Below, piece after piece: positions 39,001 to 53,000 of a stretch of 64,000 nt of DNA; the stretch's first letter is position 1; every line of letters begins with the position of its first letter. The translations under genes were made by a program, and so were the position numbers. Source of the DNA: Phalacrocorax aristotelis (Eukaryota > Chordata > Aves > Suliformes > Phalacrocoracidae); the NCBI RefSeq assembly GCF_949628215.1, contig NC_134282.1, positions 20,936,723 to 21,000,722 on the forward strand, given 5' to 3'. Under the pieces are notes generated by a model. That model was not told where the DNA came from, made no database searches, and saw only the letters and a program-made list of their open reading frames with translations.

Positions 39001-40997
39001 AAAGGCAAGAATTTCCCTGGAGCAAGAAACACTCTGGGTTTCACCTCTGCCCCCTTGCAGTGTTCCAGCAGCAGCACTATTAACCCTCAATTCTGGTAGC
39101 TTGAGAGTAGGTTGGGGCTGTGGACTGCCAAGAACAACTGTTGCATACACATGAATCTGTGTGCAGCATCATCCCAAGTATCTTTTTGTCTCTGCTGTCA
39201 TCAATAGAGAAAACTATCCAAGCTAAAAATATTTTGCATTTGGTACTGCTGAGAATGTGCTCTTTTTTGCAGGTGGGTTAACTCTGTGACCTTAACAGAG
39301 ACTTGTCAGGCATTAGAATCAATCCAGATGTCTACTTGTCGGGAATACAACCTTTCCTATGGCATATCCGAATGCAGTCCCTGCGTTTATTAATCTATCC
39401 TTATTCAGTAATATTATGTGTGCTCCTATCAGGCGAATACAGAAACTGCTGGAGATCTTGTTTCCCAAATGTCTTCCCTTGATGCATTTCAGGCTTTCGG
39501 CTCCAGAGAGCAGTCCATGTGATAAACAAGCTGACTGTGTGCCATGTGGTGTTTTGCACTGCTGCTTTTCATATAAGTCTCTATGCCATTGGAAGATCTC
39601 AAGGGAGATTAATACTGTAACAGAGGCAAAAACTGCTGCAGATAGTTCTGAATTGTTAGGCAGATTATTTACTGCTGTTTTGAACACGCTTTCTTAACTC
39701 GCCAGCAGCAAAAGGGAACTTGTGCCACCAACATCTGAGCTGTTTTCTTTCGCTGCTGTCAGTAAGGAGATGGAACTTGCAAACTGGGATGTTTTGGCAT
39801 TTCACTAGAATGGATGGTTTTGACTTGTCTGAAATACGATTTCTTTTGGTGTCTATCAGAGGAAATACCCATTTATCTTGCACTGTGCTAGCTGGCATGT
39901 CATGCAGTGGGGACAGCATGTATTATTAGCCCAGCTTTGTAGCTCTGCTGTCATGCAGTAATCTGCGAGTTGTGGTGGTTTGCCTGTGAGCAAGTAACCC
40001 TGCACTTGTGCTTCCAGTTTCATTTCTGGGCAGAGACCAGCCTGGGAAACAGTAACATAAGTGCCATGTACAAAAAAGTCCAGCAGTCTACAGTGTGCTC
40101 CAAAAGAGAAACAAGAAGTACAGTGCTGTTCCTGGGGTGGAGGAGGAACAGGGCTGAAGCATGCACGCCCCAGGCTCTCTGCTGAGCCATGGTGAGAGAG
40201 GACGACGACTGCCTCTCCGCTCCATTCTCCTTGCCCACTCACTGAGGTTGGAAATCAGATCACTGGCATCGCTCAGTACTGATGGGAGCACCGGGAGGCA
40301 GCAAGCATTTACACCATGGGCTCTCCTTGGCCAGAGTCTAAATTTCTGTGTTCTCTCATGTGTGTTTCTAGGAGGAGTTTTCAGAGTTGAGATGCTGGAA
40401 CTTAATAATATGCTTTTAAGAGAAACAAACTTAAGCCAGGATTTTTGTGGGCAGTAGGGCAATAGCAAAGTAATATGTGTGGATGAATCTGGTTGCCATT
40501 GGGGAAATGCTTGGGATTTTTTGTACCTTTCTGATTTAGATTTTGTGTCTAGCTGGAGGCCGCCTGATTCTGAGGAGATGTGTGGTTTTGTCTCTGTAGA
40601 AGCGTCTGCACTTCGGAAAGGTTGCAACTTATGTTGATACTGAAACATAACAGCAAACGGTGCATCCCCGGGGGGTATGTGAGTTTCAGGATGAAGGGTG
40701 ATCCAGGGGCTAAGATGCTTCTGTAGGCTAGGGCAGACTAGGATCAGTTCTGGGTCCACCACAGACATCCCACATAAGCACATGGGGTACCTCGGGCTTA
40801 GACTCTCTATGAAGCCATGGCTATTTGTAAAGTACTGTCCTCTCCCCTCCCTCCCTTCCCTGCTGCACCAGGGGATGACTACTGTGGAGGAGAGAAAGCT
40901 CAAATACCCTGGTGATGAGTGAGATGAATATTAGCACCTAAGAGCATGTTGGGACCTGGCCCTACCCGTCCCTGTGCACTCCAGGTTGGGTGCACCT
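33084..40997. other. Intergenic sequence, no gene seen
   Basis: About 7.9 kb lies between the LTR and the CR1 copy. Apart from a CCCA simple repeat at 36271-36295 it has no visible element. A 271-codon open frame on the minus strand (40088-40903) has no recognisable domain or conserved pattern, and I treat it as chance. Confidence 0.55.
36271..36295 (+). repeat. (CCCA)n simple repeat
   Basis: The tract is six tetranucleotide-like units of CCCA/CCCCA over 25 bases. Confidence 0.85.
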
Positions 40998-41765
40998 GAA
41001 TCATTGAATCACAGAATGGCAGGGGTTGGAAGGGACCTCTGGGGATCATCTTATCCAACCCCCCTACTTGAGCACACACACCCAGAGCAGGGGGCACAGG
41101 AATGTGTCCAGGTGGGTTTTGAATGTCTCCAGGGAAGGAGACTCCACACCCTCCCTGGGCAGCCTGTTCCACTGCTCTGGCACCCTCACAGGAAAGAAGT
41201 TTTTTCTCATGTTTAGGTGGAACTGCCTGTGTTCCAACTTGTGCCCGCTGCCCCTTGTCCTGTCATCGGGCACCACTGAAAAGAGCCTAGTCCCATCCTC
41301 CTGACACCCACCCTTCAGATATTTATAAGCATTGATGAGATCCCCCCTCAGCCTTCTCTTCTCCAGGCTAAACAGACTCAAGCCTCTCAGCCTTTCCTCA
41401 TAAGGGAGATGCTCCAGTCCCGTGGTCATCTTTGTAGCTCTCCACTGGACTTGCTTAAGCAGTTCCATGTCCTTCTTAAACTGGGGGGCCCAAAACTGGA
41501 CACAGTACTCCAGATGAGGTCTCACTCGGGCAGAATAGAGGGGGAGGATAACCTCCCTCGACCTGCTGGCTACATTCCTTTTAATGCAGCCTTCTTGGCC
41601 ACAAGGGCACATTGCTGGCTCATGGTCAGCTTGTCCACCAGCACTCCCAGCTCCTTCTCAACAGAGCCGCTTTCCAGCAGGTCAGCCCCCAGCCTGTACT
41701 GGTGCATGGGGTTGCACCTCCCCAGGTGCAGGAGTCGGCTCTGGTCCAGCATCCACTGAGATGTG
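40998..41765 (-). mobile_element. 5'-truncated CR1 LINE copy, minus strand
   Basis: On the minus strand the copy encodes the C-terminal part of the CR1 reverse-transcriptase polyprotein. It shows GRCNPMHQYRLGADLLES, then [20 protein letters not shown] and [10 protein letters not shown], then [20 protein letters not shown] and [14 protein letters not shown]. It is followed by the short CR1 3' UTR and ends in short repeats of ATTC.ATG type near 40998, the usual CR1 3' terminus. The upstream part of the element is missing, as in most CR1 insertions. The right border is uncertain; sequence to about 41810 could still belong to it. Confidence 0.93.
41064..41752 (-). pseudogene. CR1 ORF2 C-terminal remnant, frameshifted
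   Basis: Two minus-strand frames carry successive parts of the CR1 ORF2 C-terminus: 41570-41752 (GRCNPMHQ to LVAKKA) and 41064-41612 ([11 protein letters not shown] onward). They overlap around 41585-41605. From memory of the family, a segment of about 16 bases encoding the residues between AKKA and GCIK is missing there, which shifts the frame. The endonuclease and catalytic RT motifs are absent, so the copy cannot move by itself. Confidence 0.85.
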
Positions 41766-44700
41766 TTAGTGCTGTGCTGGATCTGCTGCTTGGCAAAGAC
41801 AACTGTACCTGTCTGGAGGGATCAAATTCTCCATTTCCCATAAATTCTTTAATTGAGGGGAAAAATCTGGACACGCAGATATTCATAGGTGCCTCAACCA
41901 TATGAATTGTGAATAAAAAAATGGCACATGAAGTACTAGTCACTAGAATGGGGAAATAAAAAACATCAATCTAGAAATCACTGATTTTTTAACTTGTTCT
42001 TGGTTAATATTTAGCCACCCATAGCTGTGCTTGAACACAGTTGCAAACACCAAATATGAGACAGGCAATAAGGAGTGGCTGACCTCATTTTAACATCCTT
42101 TAATTAGTGCAGAAAGTAGCCCGTCAACCATATCTGAAGTGGAAAGGCTGCACGCTGAAGCATTCACTGGGATGAATTAATATGTGATTCCAGGTGAGGC
42201 TGTTTCTTTCAGTGCTGTCAACAGTGAGCCCTGGGGAGTTTGTTCTTTCCAACTGGCTGACAACTAGCGACATATTTCTTAATTTTTGTTACAGTGTTGA
42301 TGCCTTTAACTGTATGGCACATCAGGAGAAAAAGATTCAGTGCTCTAAATAGCTGAACCTGGCCGTTTTGTTCTCACCATTTGAGTTTAATGGTATAGCT
42401 TAAAATGTAAAGCCTGTGAGATGAGATTATCAGAAGTTCTTCAGTTAGACTATAAACTGCCATATTTTCAATTGCTTTAAATTCATTGTGCTTCAGAGCT
42501 AGAATGAATCTTAATGCCACAATTGCTATAGAACACATAAATTTTTGTAGGTAACCTGTACAAAACCATAGAAAACTGTTTTCAGGCACAGTATAGGGGC
42601 TATTCTGTCATGTTACTCTTTTTTGTGTGTGTGGCTTATTTTGAGCAGTTTTCTGTCCTGTAAGTTGTTTCTCTTCCTAGCCCCCTTAAAACCTACTGAA
42701 AATTTTATGACATTTTTTAATACTAAAGGGACCTCCCAGTCTTGAATGCTTAATGCTGTGATGGGCAGGGAAACCTGTCTGTTCTGCAGAGAAAGAAACC
42801 AGGAACAGGGAGGCTAAGTGAGCTGCTGAAGTCCCTGGAGGAAACCCATGAAAGATTGGGGAAGGCATGCTCTTGGTTGCCCTGCTAACCCATGTGGCCA
42901 GCCTTGCTCTCAAAGCATCCTTTACACTGAAAGCATGGCTCTATCTTACTAGAAACAAGCCCTATGCCAAGCAAATGCAACAAAGTCTGGAAAGAGAAAC
43001 CCATGACTTCAGGTGGATGTGCCTGCAGATAGAGTGCAATAGTGACAGAGTGCCCTCTTTCCTACCCAGTTAGAGATATCTCTGGGTGCCCACGCAGCCT
43101 CTGCAGCCAGCATGGTAACATGGCAGGCTGCTGCTGCACTCCCACAGCCAGCAAAAAAAAAGGAGCAGAACCTGGAGCACCATCATAATCTTGCTTTGGA
43201 AATAGCAATGGTCATTGTGTCTGGAAATCTTCGTTGTCTGTTTTATTTTCAGTGACTGGGTAAACATACTGCTGTATTTTATGTTATAAAGGAGAATCTG
43301 CTTTCTGTTTCAGCCCTTCCTCTTGTAGACTGTCAAGTGTTAGCAGAGACCTAGCAAAAGCAACCCTTAGCAGTGTTTCTTTCTACTGAGATGGAGATAA
43401 CTGGGAAAGGATGGTTGTTGGTATTCAAGACTGTTGGACCTCACACTCACAGATACTATATACAGGCAGAAAGGCTATAATTACTCTTAGTTTCTGCAAA
43501 GTCTCTATCCAGTCTGAATCCCTTGGCTGGGACACTGGTGAGTGTTGATGGAGAACAACTCTATGCTTTGCCTTCAAACATTACAGAGCAATTGCTAGTT
43601 GTCCTAGCAGGTATTTCAAGATTTTCCAGCCCAATAAACTTGGATAGTATTGCAATGCAATGGCTGAAGATAATGTTTTGCAACCATTACTCAAACTGGA
43701 AGCTAGGTACCTTTTCACAGATACCGAAGCCAGCTCCATTAAAATTACTTCCCCCTCTGGCTCCAAGGAGTTCCTGGGTTTGGTAAAAGAGGTGGTAGTT
43801 GAATGTTTTAATTCTGTCTAAAAACTAATTTCTGTAGTATCGGGAGAGAAAATACTATGGAATCACATAGTTCCAGGCAAGTACATATATAACAAATGCT
43901 ACACTCTGAGTAGGGGGCTCTGTTTGCAGATAAAAGAGATAATTGTAATTGAGAAGGATCATGCCCAAGAAATATATGACTGAAAGTGTATTTCATAGTA
44001 GGCAAAGGTGGTCATCAAAGCAAAAAGCATCCCGGTTACAGACATTCAGTGCACTTGTGATCTGGATCACCTAATTCCGTCTGATAAACATTGCCTTTAG
44101 TTTGGAAGTGCTTTTTTCCCCCCTGTCCCATGTGAACAACTTGATTTTCCTGGCCCATTTGCAGCAACATGTAATAGCAAAGTGTGTATGTTAAGATGTC
44201 ACACAGGGTTTTATGTCCTGGGATCCTGGCGATAGGTCGCATCTTGGAGCATTGACAGTATCCAGTGATGAGGCATTGCCATGTCAAATACAAGTGGATG
44301 AGTTATTTGTAGCAAACAACTTACTTAATTTCTTTCCCTCAGTCTCTGAATGCTCTACTGTGAGGTTTTGACTGCCAGAGATCTGCGTGTGTGAAATGAC
44401 AATGACTGTTTTATGCAAATAGGTTTTATGCTCTGGATTGCCTATCAGCTATTCAGAGAAATTATTTCTCATTATTTGCTATTTCAGCTGAATGACAGTC
44501 CTTGCAAGTCATGGGGTGTTGAGTCTGATCCCTGAATGAATAGTTCCCAAACTCACGTGGAGCTTTCAAGATGATCTTTCAATAGGGCCGTATGCATGCT
44601 TTGAGCATAACCCCTGATGAAAACCCATTTAACATGCTTTCCTCTTCCATACTGCATTCTTGTCGACGTCTGTTTATTGCTGGCAAGGAATAGGAGCATT

Positions 44701-47014
44701 GCCTAGTCTGCAGGGCAATCAACTGCTTGTCTTCAGACAAAGCTTTGTGAGAACTTTTTGGCAGCATTTTCTTGATTGTAAGTTAGGGGTCTCATTGGTG
44801 CAGGAAGACAGGGCTGAACGTACAAGCAGTGTGGCAGTGGTTAATGGATGACGTGGTATGGGTTTGCTGGTGACACTGCAGGTGGGTTGAGCCGACCCGT
44901 GCTGGTGGGGCACAGGCGCTGTTCCTGCTCCTGCGGGCAGCTGCCGGCGCGGCAGGGCTGCTGCGCTCGTACAGCCCAGACTTTGCCTCTGCTCAGGAAG
45001 CAGTCAACATTTGTTGCATTCCTTTTGCACTTTCGCAGCAGGAGGTTGTACATTAGAGAGCTACATCATTTGCAGCGGTTATAGCTCTAAATAGGATATG
45101 ATGACTATTTCATTATTATTTTTCTGTAGGGCATGATTCTTGGGAGAATGCATCAGTCTGACTTGCTGGAGAGAATGATCCTGCCTTGCTCAGTTTCAAA
45201 TCAAAATGTAGTCAGGCACTGCATGCTAATATACCTATATTAGGGGAAAAATCTCTGGCTGCCTGACTAATGCTCTGCTGCCAATGCGTCAGTACAAAAG
45301 TGAACACTTAAATGTTAGAAACTTCTGTTTCACTCATCAGTCTTGCAAGTTAGCTGTCTTGCTGCCCTTGCCTTTTGTACCCTTATCCTAGGTTTTAAAA
45401 TAGTGCAAGAGGCCATCAATATCTACTGATTGCATCAATTGCAAAATCTTTGATTCTGATTAAAATCTTTCCTTTTTTCTTATTTATTTATTTTTCCCTT
45501 TCTTGAGTCATAAGCAAACCTCCTTAAAATATTTCAGGATTGCACCAGAGAATAACAAACAATTGGTCAAGGAAATGTTCTCGTACCTGTAATGCAACTT
45601 TTCTGTGAAGTTAACTATTCAAAATGCTTCCAGGTGAAATATATTGGCAAACATCTTACAGAACTTTTGTTCTTATGATATTAATAGGGTGGTCCCAGAG
45701 CCCGGAGTTACTGTTAATCAGCAGCTAGGCCACCAGTACTTTGACTTTTGCCCTGGATTGCTCACAAGAAAGTCTATAGGAAGGTTGTGGAAAGGTTGGT
45801 AAGAAAAGCGCGATGGAAGCTACTGTTCTCCTTTCTTCTCTGCAAGTCATTCTGTAGGAAGACTTACGCCATATTGTAGCAGGATGCTGTTAAGTGCTTC
45901 AAATCAGAATGAAAGAAACAGTGGGACAGGCATATAGGTTCTATTCTTTCTGAACTAAGTCAGACCAGAAGAAAATGAGACTAAAAGATGATGTATGTTC
46001 CCAAAGACTAGTATAATGCCTTAATCCTTGTGCAACAACGCTGGAATATAAATAATTCGCAGCAGATTCTGCTGGTTCCAACCAGGATTTCATTCTGCTA
46101 GACACAGTGGAGAATACTACAAAAACATGATGAAAGAGAGTTAAGATTGCAGAAAAAACAGATATTAGGAAGTGTCAGTGTTAAGGTGGTCTGTGAAATG
46201 TCCATTTGAACAGCCCCCCACACCCTGCCACGCAAGGCATATGACACTTGCTTTTAACTACAGTCATGTCTACCCACTCTCTCTGTACAATGGAGTAGAT
46301 TTACTTGCTATAACCAAGCCAAACAAGGACTCCAGGTACTTTCTAGGGTGCTATTTTAGAGTTGGATTTGTTTTTATATCACAGCTGTTCCAGATTTCCA
46401 AAGGGCTGTTGGTAGTCTCTAAATAAGGCAGAAAGGAATGTGTAGAGATGGCAACTACTTTATAGGACAGCTCTACATTCACAAGACACTTGAAATAAGT
46501 TTTGGAAAGGAATGATTTAGGACACTAGAAGTACTTTGAGACCTCATTGAGAGACAGGGTCATCTCAGAACTTTTGTCTGCAGTATCCAAGGATTCAGGG
46601 ACTTAGAAAATTACATAGCTGAATTGCTTTTCTTTTCTTTTCTGTCTGAAAAAAACCCGAGAAAACAACCCCTTTGGGTGTGTATAATTTTCTGCACTTG
46701 TGGGTATATACTGTGGTATTTGGTGATGCATCTTTTTTATGCTAATGCAGCTGATACGTCAGGCAAGACTTGCTCAGCATTATTAAAATTCATGTTGCTT
46801 AATGAATTTAGGGCTTACATCAGCACAAGGCAAAGTATGAATTCAACAGCTACTTTGTAGGTCAGAGTTATCTTCAGATAATAGGCAATATAGCCATGGG
46901 AAGATACCACATTTAACAATGGATTGTGGTCACCTTTGTAGATGCTGCTTTTTATGATCAATGTAGCAATCAAATTTGCAGGCTTGTTTTATGATCTGTT
47001 TGACTGAAAAACAT

Positions 47015-47031
47015 TGTTTGTTTGTTTGTTT
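47015..47031 (+). repeat. (TTTG)n simple repeat
   Basis: The tract is four tandem GTTT/TTTG units. Confidence 0.8.
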
Positions 47032-50000
47032 CTTGGAATCTTTTTTTCTCTTTAACTGTCATTGTTTGGTAAAAGGAGTGGTTGGATTTGGTTGTAATGA
47101 TTATAAAAGGGAGGTTTAGTTTTGTTTTGTCTGATGCCACTGGCACAGAACAGCCTCTGCAGTTCTTTTTGTTTTCCAAGTTAACACTGCCTTGGTGCTG
47201 CTGACTGTCAATAGATGGTCTCTGAGCCCTGGCTGCCTAAGCACCTGTGAGAAGTAACAACATAAACTTAGATTTAAGAATTGTCAGTAGTAATTAAAAA
47301 TAATGGTTAAGGGCTCTTATTCACCAAAGACTGACTGCTGCTCAAAGCACTTAGGCGTGTTTTTAGTTTTGTGCATATTCCAAGTGTATTTGGTCTTATT
47401 ATGACCAAAGGATATACTTTCAATTCTATTATTTTACTGCTTTTTAAGAGCGAATAAATGGCTGTAACTCGTATATGTACTTGGTGGGTAAAAATCAGGG
47501 AACATCATAACTGCAGTTGTATGTATGGATTACTTTTAGGAGCAGGTTTTCTATTTCTGCTTCCCTGCAGGTTAATTGTACTGGGATTTGCTCTGTTATG
47601 CTTCTCACTTCAACTTATTTTTCCTAAGATTTCTCTTATATGCTAAGCCTCTTTTCATACACTTAGTATCACTGTTCATCAGCCTAATTACCCTCTGGTC
47701 CCACCTCTTTGGCACAGACCCTGAGAGAGAGTCAACATTCCTGCCTCAGCTCCTGCACCATCTGGTCTTTCCAGTTCAGAGCTTCTGACCATGGTCTCCA
47801 GAGGAGCATACATCTTCTCAGCTGTGCTGGCTCATGTGTTGCAGCTGCATCACTTGACAACTGAATTGTTTCTTTCTCTTCCCAATTTCTGCTGTGTCTC
47901 CTCACATGTTACAGTCCTTCCTTCTCATTTCTTCCTGTTCTGTACAGAACACCTCCATTCTACAAAAACACAGTAAGAAGAGTATTGATGTCCTTCACAA
48001 TGCCTAGCAGTGAGAAAGGCAATCCTTCCACAGGAGCACAGGGAGGACTGCTTCTGCACAGGATCAAGTCTGTACCTACCAGCCACTGCCGGGTCCTTGC
48101 AGAAGAAAGGATGAGGAATGAGAAAAGGACCATCACGTGCCAGGGTGAAAACCAGCCAGTGGAGGCTTGTACAAACAGCCACTAAGCCAGGACAGTTTCT
48201 GCAGCCATAGTCTCAGAGAGAAGCCAAGCAGCAGTATGATGCTTTGTGGAGCATGATGTACATCTGCTGCAACAGGCTACAGCACATCAGGAGAAGCTGT
48301 GCAGGAGAAGCTGAGAAGATACCACTTCAGCAAACATATATGGTCATTACTTCCTGATTAAAAGCAAGCAATATCAACCCAGAAGGGTTGTGTTTGGGTT
48401 TTTCTTTTTGTTTTTCTTATAATAATATCTTGAAACAGTTATGTAAAATTGAGAACCTCGTCAATATTACATCTGCAGCAGGTGGTGAAAACCCCCCTGC
48501 ATGGACAAGTAATCCATCCTGTTCTTCAGACAAGATCTCCAGTGCCAGATGTAGTATCTGGCCTTTTGATTCAGCTTTGAGATACGCTAGTGGAAAACCA
48601 CAGCAAGCCAAACAACTCTTTGTTGACCGCACGTCTACGCAGGAGCGTATGCAAGCCGTGCTCTAGGTAAGGCTGACAGTAGTTCATTGTGGTGCTTTGC
48701 GACCTGATTTTAAACAGCTGCAATGAATTGCTTTTGCCTTGAATTTCAAACAGTTTATTTTGGGTGAACCAGAATACTTCCATGGATCCAACATCACACT
48801 AAATGCAGTAGATACAGATGACAGGATACCTGGCATTTTTTGGAAGATGGCTACAGAGTCCTTGGGGGATGCAGCTTGCAATTGTGAGCAGCTCCTGGGC
48901 TCTGCTTCTCTGTGTGTGCAGCAGCAGGCTGGTGGGCTGGACCCAGGATGATGGTTTGTAGCACAGTAGCAGTGCAGCAGTAGGACTGCTGCAAAGTAAA
49001 GTTAAGAGCTAGAAGTCTGGTGGAAAATGTATCATGCGGATCCAGACCTTTCACCACCACATTGCCTTGTACAGGGGAGATCATCACTGTAAGCTGGGTT
49101 GGTTTTAGGGGTGGGCGAACAGTTTTCTAAGGTGGTGAAATAGAAGAGTTAGAAAGATTACAGAATTAATGGTAAAAATGGACAGGCCTGAGTCTCGGGA
49201 GCAGCCCTGGCTCTGGCCCTACATGGTGTCCCTGCACCTGGGAAGTCTGCTCAGTCTGTGGAACGAGGATAGCACTGGGGAAGCTACTGCCAACATCACA
49301 TAAATCCGTGTTGCTGCCATCAGGCAAAGACAAAATAATATTATCTCAGTTGTCACAATGCTCACGTGATGTGTGTGGCAACAAAAGTAGGTTTGTTTCC
49401 CCACTCAGCTGAAAAGCCCTGTGTGAAAGTAAAAGAGCTTTTTCAGTGTAAGCGCTTGCAAATGGAAGCCAATAACTCAGTCCCATCCTGCTGGAGCACT
49501 GCATTTCCTGCAGCCACAGCCCTGTTGCAGATTCTGGCTGACAAGACAGGAGTAAACAGTGTCTATAGAGTTCATGCTTGATTTTTTAAATGTATCTAGG
49601 AGAAAATTTCCGCAGTAAGGATGCTGCATATTTGGGGTGAGATACAATAAAGTTGTCTGTTTACTTTCAGATTTGAATCCTATTGAATCTGAATTATTAG
49701 CCCAGCACTCAAGCAGCTATTTTCATGACAAGCCTTCTGTTGCCTGTAGGGATCCCTGGATACAAATGGTTTGTTTTGAGTACATTTCATTCGATTGGAA
49801 AAATAGCTTATGTTTAATATTTTATAAAAGAGGCTGTGTATTTTATCTTTGCTGGTACAGAATCTATGCTCTCCGTCTACTCATCAACATGTATCCAATT
49901 TTTTGCTCAATTCTTTCATTCTGAGGCAGGAAAAAAAATGATCTTACATCACACAGTCCTGTCTTGTGCTTAAGCTGGGACTGCTCAGCAAGATGCCTGT

Positions 50001-53000
50001 AGCCATAAGCTGTTTGGACTAATATTCAGACAAGATAGTGCGTGGGCTACTTTCTTACTTGGTGTTTGTCCCTTTCCCAACTTACTTGTTACGATACCAT
50101 TTTCCTACCTGAAAAAAAAAAGCCAGTCAGTGGGTTGGCACACGTTTGCCTTTACCCAGGGGTAGTATCTGAGCCTGGAGCGGGTTTCCATACAACCCAG
50201 CTGGTGGGTGGCTGGGTGGATTGGCCCAGAATTTGGAAGAAGAGCAAAGCAGGAGCCTCGGGGCTGGGAAGGGCACTCAGCCCTTCTCAGGCACTTACCA
50301 GCAAGGTGTATTAGATAGAAAGTATTTGCCTTGGGGGAAAATTGCAGCATTCTCTCCTGATTATATGGACTTCATTTGCCAGTCAAGGCTCTGATAGTTG
50401 AGAGAGAGATGCAAGACTGCCACCTAAAACAGTTTGGAGGTCCAAGCTAATGTTCTTCCCAGCTTGCAGAGGTGTTACTAGTTGTCATGCAGATTCCAGC
50501 CTCCTTGGGGAAACAGTGTCACTGCTTACGTTTGACTTTTGCTAGAGAAGGGAGCAGCCTGCCTAGTACTTTCTTCCTAGCCCAAGAGACCTTTTCAGGA
50601 TTGAGTGGTAAGAAAAAACAAACTATAGATGCTAACAGAGCTGTTAATCTTTTCAGTGGATGGATGCGTTGTGCCATGTCCCCTGTTGTACCCACTCTCT
50701 GGCTCCCACCCCATCCCACGTTGCATGGAACACCGTGGTTTGTCCATGTGCATTTATGCAGGGTGGCAGCTTGCTGCTCCCAGTCCACGTTGCTTGGTTT
50801 CTCTGTCTCTTGCTGTTCGGAATATGCCTCCTGCACATCTGGTCAATGGCATTAAATCCTCACCATCCGGGGAGTGTCTCTGCCAGCTGATAAATGGGCT
50901 GCACTGGAGTCTGCTCAGCTGTATGAGCCAGGGAGCATGCCTGACCAGGCAGGAGGCTGGTGCAAGGCTGGGGAGTAAATTATTAACCCTGTATCTTTCT
51001 GTATTTTGCACTGAGGTTCTGGACGTGCCTTGATCCTACAGCCTCTAAACTAGCAAAGGTGCTGTTGAAGCCAGCCAACTCTTCCTGGCTCTATATTCTT
51101 AAAATCAATGACAGTACAGTCCAACCCTAAAAATATAAGCTCTCTGCTTTAATGCCGATGTGGCAAATGTTAATAGCTATAACCACATGGGATTATATGA
51201 ATTTGTGCTCTCATTTTGATCGTTCATGTTTATGTTGAATTAACTTTTAATTTAGTATATATTTTTTTAAAAGGGGCAATTTAAAGAAGTGGTTCTGCCT
51301 TGTCCACATGAGCTACCACATCAAACTGATGCCCTCTTCTTGGTAGAAGTTGTCTCCAGGAAGAAATGATATAACACTGGCTCTGTGCTGTGCCTTGCAC
51401 TAAGTCTCTTTTTTTTCTATTTTTGTCACATTCATGACCAAATGCTAAATTTGGTTTTGACCTAGATCTATATAAATTACTGTAGCAATAGGGTTGGAAC
51501 CTGTGTAGGCACATACTTACTAACCAAAAAAGGACAAACTTTTGGCCAGAAAAAAGGCTGTAATGGCACCGGTGAAACTAATGACACTAGCAAAGACAGT
51601 GCAAGAGGAAATTGTGATAATGTTTTATGGCAAGGAAGCAGAGCATGGCTTCTTGCCCTCCTAGCTTTAGCAGATAGATTCTCACATGCTGCATTGGTAA
51701 AGCACTCGCTGCCCTAATGGCTTGGGGATGGAAGAACATTTGCCCACATGAAGTAACATAGCATGCTAGCTCAAGCTTTGAGAATAGTTGGATTCTCAAA
51801 ACAAAAAACCAAAACAAAACAAAAGTAAGAATAGGAGTGTTAAATTTGGAGCGGCAATTTTGCTACTCTGAGTCCTATCCTGTGTTACCAGACAAGGCAA
51901 CAGATAACAAAATGGAAGTTTTTTGTCAGAGACAGGGAGATCCAAAATCACTGAGATTTTTTATGTTTATGAGTGATTAATGTGAAGATTAATGAGGCTT
52001 TAATGTAAATAAGGAGTAGAAATGGCTTAGCCCCAAGATCATGAAGTTTCTGTAGAGCAGAATTGCTGAAATTATTTAAAGTCTAAATAATATAACTAGC
52101 CTTATGCATAGATGTGAAATCAGTTCTGTTTATTTAAAAAGAAAAATCATATAAATGTGCATACAGATCACTGTTGTGCCAATTTTTTCACTCCCATGTA
52201 AAACCTCTGTGTTCTCTCACAAAAAACCATCACTGAAGGTCAATCTTGGCTGACTCAAATACCCCAGGTCAGACCCTCACACCAGCCAAAGAGCTTAGCA
52301 CGGGCAGGTGGCACTCACCTGGGAAAGCAGAGTCAAACCGGTTTTGCTGTCTGCTCTTGCTGGTTGTTGCCACAGCTGCTCTGAAGGGCTTGGAGTTTGG
52401 TTAAGTAATCCCCAATGATTTTGGGTGAACCTGTGCAGTTTCTCCAACTGCCGAGCCATGGTTGCTTTGTCTCCTTTCCCTGTGAGCCTGAAGTGGAGAG
52501 CGACACAGCTCCTCAAAAAGATACGACCTGGTTATAAGCAATCATAGTTCTTTTTTGACTCAACTTTGGCAATGGAAAGTTGGCTGGGGCTGGAGTACAG
52601 GCTGCATCTTCTGTATCCAAATGATGCTAAAAGTTGCCGGGTCGTGCAAAGTCTCATGGGTGACACATCATTAAAGCAGCATGTGAACAGCAAAACTTCC
52701 TTGAGCACAGTGAGCCCCGCTGCTGAGCTCCTATAGGTGTCAAGGAAAGGGGAGCCTGCCTCATGATAATTAAAACTCTTTTCTCAACTTCTCCTTGGCA
52801 AGGTGCAGTGAAAACTTCTTTTCATGCTCAATGACTAAAAATAAATCCTATTTTGGGTTTCAGAAGCAGCCGCATGACAAAAATGAGCTGTTCTGTTTCA
52901 TTCATGTTTGCTGTCTATTAATCTGTTCTCCTCACCCTCAGCAGGGTATGAGTCAGGGCTTCGCATTGTCTTCCTCCCTAAACTATCTGTGTTTTGACTT

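Noticed and set aside
40088-40903. 271-codon minus-strand open frame just beyond the CR1 3' end
   Set aside because: It has no recognisable domain, no repeated pattern, no sign of exon structure and a composition like random sequence. It lies outside CR1 coding sequence. A protein search and RNA-seq would settle it.
41064-41612. 182-codon minus-strand frame as a host gene
   Set aside because: It encodes the end of CR1 ORF2 ([10 protein letters not shown] and [11 protein letters not shown] motifs) and belongs to the LINE copy.
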